Source: Pilaira anomala (taxonomy: Eukaryota; Mucoromycota; Mucoromycetes; Mucorales; Mucoraceae). Taken from it: a stretch of DNA of 64,000 bases. The translations under genes were made by a program, and so were the position numbers. Shown here one piece after another: positions 12,472 through 23,057 of this stretch. The DNA lies in contig JAIXMQ010000062.1 of NCBI GenBank assembly GCA_025716855.1, positions 104,140 to 168,139 of the forward strand, in the 5' to 3' direction. The notes beneath the pieces were generated by a model. It was not told where the DNA came from. It did no database searches and saw only the letters and a program-made list of their open reading frames with translations. Each line of letters begins with the position of its first letter. The first letter of the stretch is position 1.

Positions 12472-12835
12472 TAGTGGGTTTCATTTCTAGTCGTCCCACT
12501 TTTGGGACGAATTATTTTTTAATTTTGACCAATAAAATCGCTCTCCCATTTTAACTAAATTCGTCCCACTTTTTTTTGGGACGACCGGTGGGAGGAATTC
12601 TTATCTTTTTTGTTTAAATTTTTATTTAACACTACTACATCACTTGAAATGACTAGAAGCCCCAAACAGCTTCTGAGAGAAAAGCTTGAATCTCGCTTAC
12701 GTATAAAGTTCAATAATTTATTTTATTTGTAAAAATGGGATGAATGGGTTTCATTTCTAATGAGTGGGAGAGTAATTTAATTGGCTGATGTTAAATTCAT
12801 CCCAACAGTGGGACGACTAGAAATGAAACCCACTA
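12472..12835. mobile_element. 364-bp MITE with TA flanks and long terminal inverted repeats
   Basis: A perfect 26-bp inverted repeat bounds the element: left arm 12474-12499 (begins GTGGGTTTCATTTCTAG) and right arm 12808-12833. Each arm is directly flanked by TA (12472-12473 and 12834-12835), the target site of Tc1/mariner/IS630-type transposases. The arms continue inward with mismatches (TTGGGACGAATT against TTGGGATGAATT). Sub-terminal copies of TCGTCCCAC/GTGGGACGA and CTCTCCCA/TGGGAGAG form further inverted pairs. There is no ORF, so it would depend on a transposase encoded elsewhere. Confidence 0.85.
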
Positions 12836-14293
12836 ATAACAAAAGTTTACCCTCGAAACAACCGTGACCAAACCTTGGTCCTAAAGTGTAACACTAAAAA
12901 GTTGCTTCGCCAAAACGTGTAACCACTGCCCGTTTTCTAATTTCTGAAATTGTTAAGAATTTTATGTATTATATAATTATTATTATTATATAAACAAATT
13001 GTATCGTTGTTGAGCATAAAGCGAAGTTAGAGTTATAGTTAGTCGTGCCTGAATTTTTAAAAATAATTTTATTATTGATATGAATATTGTATGTATATAA
13101 AAAGTATGCTATACAAAGCTAATTTTGACGTTCAACAACATTATATATCATCTTACCAACCGCAATGGCTTAGTTATGAATAGTTTCGGACTCCTTCAAA
13201 GATATATGAGTTATGAGAAATATCTTCTTTTAGCAATTACATAAAATTACATGAGAATTAGTTTACAGGTTTCATTATTTTGTTTATTTTAAAATTGACA
13301 ATATATTTAAAAGTTATTTTAAAAAAACGGGCCCCGACTATGAGTTGGTAGTTACAGAATGCGTACAGTCGATATTTACAAAATAAAGCATTGAACATCT
13401 TGTTTATATTTAGACAACGTTGTTCTTAGCCTAGAAAACTCTCTTCTCTCTGAGATGCCCAAATTGTTGTAAATATTCTCGAAAGAGATTAACAAATATG
13501 GAGTTTCTTTAAACCTTAATTTAAGCATAACTAAAACTTTGATTCAGCCAATAGTAACTTGAACTTGAAACCAAATTAAACGTATAAATGGTAAACAATA
13601 TATGTGGTACTTGACGTTGTTACTGTTGTTAAAAAAAAAGAATGATATAAAAATTACTTAACTGAACTATCAACAACTGTTCATTTCCAAGCCAGTATCT
13701 TTAGAGTTTCTAAGTTTCCTTAGGACGTGGGAATTTTAGCTAGCGAATTATTAAAACAGTTTAGCTTCAAGACATTTCTCTGCTGCGAAAAAAAAAGTGT
13801 GTTACTTGATGAAAAAAATTCAGTTTTCAGATTTATTGTAAGACTCTCACTAAGTTAAATTTACGTTTAGGGATTGCTTGCGCCCCTTATCTTAAGTTAA
13901 CCGTTGGTGTATTAAATCATAAATCACAAGGAAACTAGCAGTTGTATTGTGTAATAAGTTTACTTTGTAGTTTATTCAGAGAGAATATTAATTATTGAAA
14001 TTATTGGGGCTTACTAGATAATAAGTTTTTCTATATCTTTCAATTTCAAAGATATATGCTTGAGTTTTATCAAGCGATAAATCAATAATTGGCCTTATTT
14101 CTTTTTTTTTTGAATATTTTCTTATATTTTTCTTTTTTACTTTGCCGTTTCCGCTTTAAAATTACTCTTTAAAGCTATATGATAGAGAATAACGTGAAGA
14201 AAAGGAATTGAGTCCAATAAACAAAGAGGCGGTGAAGGGAACTCTATTGATTAAAAGCACTTATGTTAAGAAATGACAGTATTTATTATTTAA
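12836..14293. other. gene-poor AT-rich stretch
   Basis: No gene, RNA gene or bounded repeat could be supported here. Composition is AT-rich but not simple-sequence, unlike the homopolymer-rich spacers between active genes. Confidence 0.4.
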
Positions 14294-14605
14294 GACTGTC
14301 TTATTGTTATGTGGAGTCATTTTAGATATTTGAAAACAATAGGCCTATGAACTCCAATAGCAGTGGAGATATTACAATCTAAAATTTTAGCCAAATATTT
14401 TGATTTCATACTTCATTGTGATATGTCAGATGGCAAACTGGCTCAGCTTAAATTGGTCTGAACGCAAGCTCTTTTCCATTGATAAACAAAGCGGGATGAG
14501 CTAATTATTGAAGTCGGCAATAAGTACTGTTTACCAGGTATAACAGACCTTCTGGTGGTTGTAGCTATAAACTCTAAGGATATAACAAGAATCGACACAA
14601 TGTAA
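14294..14605 (+). pseudogene. decayed coding relic with in-frame stops, family unknown
   Basis: One frame carries about 100 codons of protein-like sequence interrupted by four stop codons: DCLIVMWSHFRYLKTIGL, stop, TPIAVEILQSKILAKYFDF, continuing ILHCDMSDGKLAQLKLV, stop, TQALFH, two stops, TKRDELIIEVGNKYCLPG, continuing to IDTM before a final TAA. The amino-acid composition is normal rather than homopolymer-derived. A possible diverged second copy lies near 16370-16430, where another CAATAGCAGT-G/A-GAGAT occurs. It probably derives from a dispersed gene or transposon family. I cannot identify it. Confidence 0.35.
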
Positions 14606-17600
14606 TGACATAACTAAGAATAGAATTAAAAGGAGCTATTTTAAGTAATAATTATATATTGCAAACCTTTTTTTTTTTTTTTTTTTTTTTTAATTAAATA
14701 CTTCTAGAAGTCAATGGCTGGGAGTCTCTTGAAATCTATAGGAGTTGTACAATAAATCCGGGTTATCAACCCCTTTTTTAAATCTTAACAATGTAAACAG
14801 AAGAAAATTATTATATGTCTCGTACGATCAAACTTATTTATAGACCTATAAATTCAGTTCAAGGCAAATAATTGATTTGGAATTATCTTAGTGAAGATAT
14901 ACTATTCATTTGACTAGGAAGTTTGTTTTATATTAAGTGTATTATATGCATATGTATCCACTATTCATAATATAGCTTTTATAAGTGGCACACAAATAAC
15001 TAGATTAAGCATACTTAATGTTGGCTTACCTTACACATTAAGTTACGTGACTTTTATTTATCCGTTGCAGTTACAAGTCTATAGTTGTTTTAAAAAATGT
15101 GATATTTTAAAGCTTAAAAAAAGTAAATGTTTTATTTTAAAAAAAAAAGTTTTTTTTTTTTGTTCAAATTCCTTATGAAACCACAAACTACCTAGCCTTA
15201 TTTAACCTGTTAATTTTAGAAAGAGGCGTCAATTAACTGCATTATTATCATTTTCGATTCAATCCAATTTCAAATATCTCTCACGTTTACGAAAAGCATT
15301 GTCGTTTCTTTAGTTTCTTTTCTTGCCTTCATATCCCCTCATCCAGATTTTCGTATTGTTTATTCATAATTTTTTTAAACTTTTTTTGAAGTGATGCGTC
15401 CTGTTTTGAATACAATTGATAAAGTAAAAACAAGTCAGATTTTATGATATATTTTGTTTTCCATGTTTAACAAAAACAATACTCCTTCATACCTATACTT
15501 GAGATATTACATAGTAAACTATTTCTATATAACTACATCCTGAATTTGGAAAGGAAGTGCAAAAATGGCCAATTTCCATATAATAGACAATAATTACAAG
15601 TCCTCATTCCTCATCAGCATATCCAAGAAGTTTCAGAATTACATATACTGTAGTTAACGTAATAGATCAATTCATTTTTGTTTTCTTTAATAGTGGTTCT
15701 CCCCATGTGTTAGCCTCTAACAAAGTAGTAAACGTTTTTAATAATTTAAAAAAACTGAGATCTGAAAAATAAAAATAAGATATGAAACACAAACATATGA
15801 TTTTTTATACCTTTTTAAATCGATTGTTCTAAATACGTATATACTTAGCTGCGCCATATTATGTATAAAATAGTTTTAGTTTTTACTTCTTTTTATATGA
15901 AGGGATTAGTAAAATATACATACTATATACATATATTGATATTTTCAAAAAACACTGTAATAGAAAAAAAAAAGAAAAAAAAAAGAAAAAAAATTGAGAA
16001 AGTGTAAATGATAAATAACATTACATATATTATTTCCTAGACAGGTTAGTTATTTTAGTGAAAATAAACTTCTCAAATATTAAAAGTTGATTGACTACTA
16101 CTCAAGAAAAGGGCGGTTAGCGACAAATCAAGGTCATGAAGTCATATGTTACAATAGTGTTACACGAGTACAGAATTGAAAATCAGTATACAGATATGAC
16201 GTTCAATTTAATCCTGAGTACAACTTAATAACAATTCTTTGTATTTTCAGAATACCTGTATCTTCTTAGCCTTATCTCTGATTGAAAAAGTGATAGGAGT
16301 AGACTGGGCTTGGTATCTATCAATAAGATAACTGATATGTTCTATTTTACACCAAATAGAAATTCTGTTGTTAGATACAATAGCAGTAGAGATTTTCAAG
16401 CAAATATTCAGAAATTACCACATCAGCCTATATGCGAATCATAATATAGATCGACTTAGCAAATGAAAATTAGTCCGGGAAGATCTCTAACTAATAAAAA
16501 CTTCGGGAAAAATAATTATACGTTTCAGGTATAGTAAGTGATGACAGCTGTAATTATATAAGATATATTTAGCTTTGTTCTTTCTGAAAACATTCTCATA
16601 ATAGATTGTAAAACTTCATGGGAATAACCACAAGAATAAATATAAATCCATAATTCATCATTTGAGAAGAAAAAAACCAAACAAATATAGATTGATTTAA
16701 AAAAAAGCTTCTATTAATATATAAATACAAATTCGTTGAGTGTAATCTAAAGTTTTATTTACATTCCAAAAGCCACATGTAAAAAGAAAAATATGCAGTG
16801 AGAAAGAGAAAAATAAAGCGGTTATAAAATATATGCTAGAGAATTCTAAAGATAATAGTAGCGATAAAACAGCCATATACATATAAAACAGAAAGAAAAA
16901 ACTATATGCATAAAACCGAATTAAATTAAGGAAATCCAAGAGTCTGAAGAAAAAAATGGGAAGTTGAAAGCAAGGCCAAGTTATACACTTGAGAGGAGTA
17001 TTATTTATAGTTAAAATTTGATAGTGGTGTGTACGAGGTAATTAGGAGCAAAAGAAACATTATCAAAGATAAAACTGTAGTTAGTAATGTATTTGATTGA
17101 AAGAAGGTTAGGGATCTATAGAATTATAGTATTTCTGAAAATTGAACCAGAAAAAAAAGATGTAAAACGAAGTTTGTAAGGAAAGAGTTACATGAAGGAC
17201 TTCTTCCATATATGCCCTCCTACTCGCCTGTAGATAACGAACATATGTTCAAGGTATTCAGAGGCAATAATACTCACTTTTATTCTGACCTCACCTTCTT
17301 TCCAACGAACTATAAAATTACTTGAACTGAATGTTTAACAGCTATCCTATAATTTAAAACAAATTATTAAGGCTTGAACAACGAGTAAACCGATTTCCAA
17401 TCAGTTTTAAACAATAAAAATGAGTAACAAATTTTTATAAGCCATTAGATCAAGTAAAAAAAAACAGAGATTTACAATAATTTATATAGCTATTTGATAT
17501 TTACTATAATCTTTTCAGCCCATGAAGTCCTCTATTTGAGCGTATACAATTAAGTATCTCATAAGAAGCACACGTATATTTAAGGTATAATTATTTTTGA

Positions 17601-20318
17601 AGCTCTCTACTAGACGTAATTTAACTCATTAAAACTATTTGTTTATTATAAGTTACTTATAAATAGTTACATACATAGAATTCTATGATATATATATGCA
17701 GATAAAACGTGTAAAGTCGAGTCGGTCTAAGAACAAAGAAAAATAGATATTTTTTTGTCTCCATCTTTCCATCTTTCCATCGAAACATTTGATTATAAGA
17801 TCTTGGTATCTTGACCGTTTCAAAAAGGTAACTCAAAAATATAACTCCATTTAAGTATGACCATAGCTGTGCCACTAACTATATATTTTTGGTCTAACAC
17901 AGCCTAATTCTTAAATATTAATATTGCTTCTGTTTTCTAAAAGAGAACAACTGTTTTTCTAAAAAAGTAGATAATTATTTTTCTCCGGCAATTTCTTTTG
18001 TAAGAGATGTTCTACACTTTATAATCTAAGATATTTTATCAAAAAAAAAAGGAACCTTCAATCATCTTCGATTTAAGGCCGCAATTTTCTGAAAAAATTG
18101 GCCATGATACGATTTAAGGCCACAAAAGTCTGAAATTTTTTTCAGCCTTAAATAGAGCGGGTACAGTATAATAATAAATAAAAAGTATCACGAAGTATAA
18201 TATACTATCCTTTGATGTGTATATGAATAGAGATCATGTGTGAACATATGTAAACACTTTTTTTTTCATGTCTAATAACCGTTTTATACTTTAATAATAT
18301 ACCAGAAATAACCCAACTTGTTCTCAGAATATATCTATTTTTTTTTTTTTTTTGGTGTTATTAAAATAAATCATCCTAAAATTCCATTTGAGTTGATCAA
18401 ATTCTCTTAATATATCTGTTTTATTCCTTTTTTTTTTTTGATAATGCTGACCATATTTACATAACCATATAGTTACTGACATCTTTTTTAAAAAACTAGC
18501 TTTTCCAATTGTAATGATGTATAAAAAAAAACTGTAAAACTCTTGAGCATGTTCGTTTTTTTTTATTAAATGAACTATAATGTATAATTATTACAGCGCG
18601 GGTAGTCTATATAATATCATAAAAACATTTGGGATTTATGGAATTGTGCAAAGCAGCATTTAATAAGTGAGATCAAACCAAAGCTGGTATTATATAGCTC
18701 CAATTTTAATCGTCTTATTGGATCCTTTACAATAAATTAACTATTATATTAAGAATTTTGCTATAAAATGCCATATGTTTGAATAGAATATGATAAAAAA
18801 CTCTTTTTATACTCGATCGCCTATTTTTTTTTTTTAATTTCAAGTACTTCAATTCGATCCTCAATGTTTTTATTTCTTCATAGTATTTATTAAAATTAAA
18901 ATATTTTAGAAGAGGGGCTACCTAAATGTGCATCCCAAGCTTCATAAAAATAAAGCTATCAAATATATATATATATATATATATATATTAGTGCACCAGC
19001 GTATGTAAATACGTAACTAAAATGTTTAAAAAAAATATATTCTCTAAGAGTTGCAAATTATTCTGTACTGATGATCCAACTCAACTATTAAAAAAGTTCC
19101 AGTGCGATTTTTTTTTATCTTAAAATAAAATGCACTAGTTCCTACAATTATATTATTTCTTTCTAAAAAATTTGAATCAAATGTTATTACGCCCCTTCGT
19201 TTTCAAATCATAATATTGACTATTTGTGGTAATACAAAAGTAACTGATCTGAAAAAATTACAATGGTATTTAATAACTACTGCTGTGCTTACTTCCTAAA
19301 TAGACTAGCCAGGAACAGTGATATAAATATATAGGTAAAATAATAGTCTGTAAAGAGTAAATAACAAGGCCATCGTTCGGTACTACATAAAAAGAGTAAT
19401 TTTTTTTTCTGAATTACTTTAAACACTTACATCTTATCTAAGTATTAATGATCAGCCACGAGGAAGGCTTTGCAATTACTCACACTTTTGTATAGATACA
19501 CTGAACGCACTTCATTTTAAAAATAAATATAGTTAATACATACCAGAGTCTATATTCATTTTTGATTGATGTACTTTTCAAAACTTAATAAATTTGAGGC
19601 TTTAAAAAACTATCCAAAACTTTCGCGTTTTTATACATAAAAAAAGAAAGTCGTTTCTCTTTGTTGCTCAAACAGAATACAAAAACTCAGATAAAACGAG
19701 ACATTGCAAAATATAAGACTTTCCATTAATGCTTTTATGTAGCAATTATACTGTTAGTATAAGCTTACAATTCTCCCGGCTAGATTTGGCAGCTCTTCTT
19801 TAATACATTTAAAAGATCTTTTAATTTTAAAAAAAAAATTGTTCCTTTCCCTGAAGAATAAACAAAAGTTCCATAAATGGAACGAAAGGTAAAATTATCG
19901 AATGATTTAATAGAACGAGAAACAACAATTGTATCAGGAGACCTGTCGTACAAATGATAGGTATATCAAATGAAAGCGACAGAAAAGGCGAATGCATTTA
20001 AAAAAAAAAATTGAGATCGCAGGAAATCTAATATTGAAAAATACCTTAATAACTCCATAATAACATTTTGAATAATAAATTCGCAATTATTCTTGAACAG
20101 TTTAATGTTTAAGACGAAAGATAAAAAACCAAGAACTAATTGATATTCGCTCCTTAACTTGTATGCAGACCAAATAGGAAAGCCGTTTTTATAAGCTCTC
20201 TCTGACGTGATTCCTAATTAATGAAACGCCAATCCAGATGGACATACATATTGCTTCATACAAAATATAGGCATAAAAAAAAAATTTAATATCACTAATT
20301 AAATCAAGAATTTTTTTT

Positions 20319-20352
<34 letters not shown>

Positions 20353-21604
20353 AAAATAGAGATCTTCGAATATTAGACATTTGAATTATCGAATTGATTC
20401 GGATTATATTCCAAAAAAGGCTCAAAGTGTAATGGAATTAAGTTGGGGAGATAAAAAGGACACTCATTTACCACTCTTTTCATTTCCAATGATGTCCAAT
20501 GAGGGAGTAACCCGGGTACATACCCTCACTTGATTAGAAGAACCGTATTTTGTATTTTAATGATATTAGTATACAACAGTATAATAGTAGAACAATAGCA
20601 GTTATCATATATTCATACATAAGATTAAATAAAAATGATAACTTTCAATAGCTTGTTATTACCGGAAATATTATAGTATGAGAAGCGTTTGTTTTTGTTG
20701 TACAAGACACCATCCATAGTATGTCTAGAACATACAGCAAAGACGCTAAAAGGACTTATGTCCCCCTCGAATTTAAGGTCTATACAAAAAAAAGGTTGTT
20801 ATGTACCACAATTGTTACCGTTAACGTTAATTATGCAAGAGTTATTGGGATCAAGTATTTGGTAACTTGAGTTGTCTGTTTTATATAAATACTGCTTAAT
20901 TGATCTTTTGGTGTCCATTATACTTTCAGGATCCATGCAAGTTTTTTTTTCTATTTTTTTTTCATCAAAATAAGAGGGTAAAACTGTAAATGTATAAGAT
21001 TATAGGTACGTTAATTTAGTTTTTGAGAAAATCAGCGTGGACCAAAGAATATAAAGATATTACCAAATGCAAGAAATTGGATATATTCAGATTGTCATTT
21101 CCTTCCGGAGCATAATGGCGCACGCATCCCGATTTTCGTAACAATCGACGGAAACATAACCATTCTATTTATAATGGTATGAATTATATACATTTTTTTT
21201 AAAAAAAAAAGATTATATGAAATATATGCTATTTATTTAAAAAGAAGATTAAAGATAAACACTTTTTCGCATCATTTTTTTTTTTTTTATCTTTAAAAAA
21301 ACCTGCTCTGTGTGAAGAGTTTTCAATTTAAGTTTCGGTGCCACCTTCTCTCTCACGTGGATTATTGTGTTATTTTGGGAATGACCGTTAGAGAACTTTT
21401 TCTTTTTGGATTATTTTTGTTCAATCACTCTATAGTGAAAAAAATCGGGTAGAAATTCTTTTCCTATTTAATATTTTTTTTTTAATTTCTATATATATAC
21501 CCACTATTTTCTTTTTCTTTTTTTCTTTTTTTCTTTTTTTTTCTTCTTATCCTTCTTCATATATATAAACCGTTACTTTTTTTTTTTTACATCAATAAGT
21601 GAGC
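14606..21604. other. 7-kb gene desert
   Basis: No gene model could be supported on either strand. The stretch contains poly-T or poly-A runs (for example near 14669-14690 and 20321-20350), an (AT)n tract near 18963-18990, the repeats at 18069-18175, and short isolated frames without homology signals. The last roughly 400 bp (21200-21604), with CT-rich tracts and a TATATATA stretch, should be the promoter/5' leader of the zinc-finger gene that follows. Confidence 0.45.
18069..18175. repeat. short direct/inverted repeat cluster, possible transposon end
   Basis: CGATTTAAGGCC occurs twice in direct orientation (about 18069 and 18110), and its inverse GCCTTAAAT occurs once (about 18146). The cluster also contains GAAAAAATT-type palindromic sequence, and a GCGGGTACAGTA end lies at about 18158-18170. 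TACAGTA/TACTGTA ends are common in Tc1/mariner-like elements, so this may be one decayed terminus. No partner terminus was found. Confidence 0.3.
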
Positions 21605-22780
21605 ATGAATAACTGCAATTGGAATAATTCTGCTTCATTAAATGAGGGTTATACTGGTTCGAATACGGCTTCTAATTTCTCACCATATCACACTAGTGGC
21701 TACTGTACACCACCTCTTGGAAATCCAAGTGATCAATTGACAACATCAGTGTATCCGTATTCAAGTTACTCTCAAGAAGATTGTTCATCCTCTGGTTGTA
21801 GCTCATCTATCACTAATACACCGGAACTAGAAGCTCAATCTTTTCAAGATACTGTGTCGTTCTCAGCTGCAATTGATCCCACGCTTTTCTCTTCAGTACA
21901 AACAAGTTATCCGCAAAAACACTTGTTGATGCCTTTGTTGACACAACCTGAAACACAAATCAATTCCCAGAAAGTTTTGTCACACTCTCTTCATCAACCG
22001 TCATTTCAAAATATTGACACAGTTGGTGTCTCATATTCGCTTCATCCTGCTACATCCTATTATCCCTCACCCATCATGTCAACTGCTAACACGTTTGAGA
22101 CACATTTACGTCACACAGAAGATTATACATCTCACTTATTTTATAGCAACGCACTTCCATCTTCATCTTCATCTTTATCCAACATGAGTCATATTAATAG
22201 TTCATCGGCACCACCTACCTACAGTTATAATGTTAATCACAGTTACATGACAAGAGATGTAAATTATGAAGCAAGAAGCTATACAGTATCACAACAATTA
22301 CAACAATCATCACAACAGTCATCACAACAGTCATCACAACAGCAATCACAACAATCAAAACCACAGCCACAGCAACCAAAAACAACAGTTGAAGGGCAAA
22401 AAAAGATAAATCAAATGTGCAAACCAACAAGTGGGAATATATTTCCTTGTAAAGAGCCCAACTGTAACAAAATGTTTACTAGACCTTATAATCTCAAGTC
22501 ACACATGCGGACACACACAAATATTCGCCCTTTTGCATGTCATTATAGACCATGTGATTGGAAATTTGCAAGACCTCACGACTTGAAGCGTCATGAACTT
22601 CAACACAATGGACACAAACCTCATGGCTGTAATTTCTGTGGCAAAAAATTCGCAAGATGTGATGCTTTAAAACGTCATTGGAAAGTAGATAATGCATGTG
22701 CACAAGCTTTAAAACAAGATATTTTGTTCAATGATGGAAAAGAATCTAATTCTAACAAGCGGAAGAAGCGGACATTATAG
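21605..22780 (+). CDS. C2H2 zinc-finger transcription factor, CRZ1-like
   Basis: A single-exon gene of 391 aa. The first 270 residues are Ser/Thr/Tyr/Asn-rich with a Gln/Ser tract (QQSSQQSSQQSSQQ, about residues 230-260), typical of an activation or regulatory region. Three fingers occupy about residues 280-370: CKEPNCNKMFTRPYNLKSH, then CHYRPCDWKFARPHDLKRH, then CNFCGKKFARCDALKRH. The order FTRPYNLKSH / FARPHDLKRH / FAR.DALKRH matches the calcineurin-regulated CRZ1 family. I found no convincing PxIxIT docking motif, so calcineurin control is inference. The leader is CT-rich with T runs, and the first ATG at 21605 is used. The gene is convergent with the PAK gene, with 277 bp between them. 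Confidence 0.8.
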   Translation: MNNCNWNNSASLNEGYTGSNTASNFSPYHTSGYCTPPLGNPSDQLTTSVYPYSSYSQEDCSSSGCSSSITNTPELEAQSFQDTVSFSAAIDPTLFSSVQTSYPQKHLLMPLLTQPETQINSQKVLSHSLHQPSFQNIDTVGVSYSLHPATSYYPSPIMSTANTFETHLRHTEDYTSHLFYSNALPSSSSSLSNMSHINSSSAPPTYSYNVNHSYMTRDVNYEARSYTVSQQLQQSSQQSSQQSSQQQSQQSKPQPQQPKTTVEGQKKINQMCKPTSGNIFPCKEPNCNKMFTRPYNLKSHMRTHTNIRPFACHYRPCDWKFARPHDLKRHELQHNGHKPHGCNFCGKKFARCDALKRHWKVDNACAQALKQDILFNDGKESNSNKRKKRTL

Positions 22781-23057
22781 ACTTGTGCTTTGATTTTACT
22801 TCCCCTGACATTATCAGAAGAAAAAAAGCCTCTCCTTTATATATACCCAATTATATTGGACTACTTTTTTGTTTAATTCCTTTTATATTTATACATCTAT
22901 TATGTCTATCTCCCTTTTTTTTTCTTTATGCGCTAATATACTTTTAATCGTTTGTAATATCTTTAAAATAAATGTTTTAATTATATTTTCTTTTACATAC
23001 AGTAGAGAGAAAGAATAACACATTAACACATATTGTGTTTAACTGAAAGTTTTTTTT

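Noticed and set aside
16697..17875. minus-strand frames at 16697-16939 and 17657-17875
   Set aside because: Phe/Tyr/Leu-rich and typical of AT-rich noncoding DNA. A weak impression of retroelement sequence near 17170-17280 could not be supported.
18963..18990. (AT)n tract as a possible replication origin or centromere motif
   Set aside because: Similar (AT)n tracts occur at 25243-25262 and 41118-41149 in ordinary introns and spacers, so it carries no specific signal.
20189..20425. minus-strand frame with a Lys run
   Set aside because: Created by a long T run on the plus strand.
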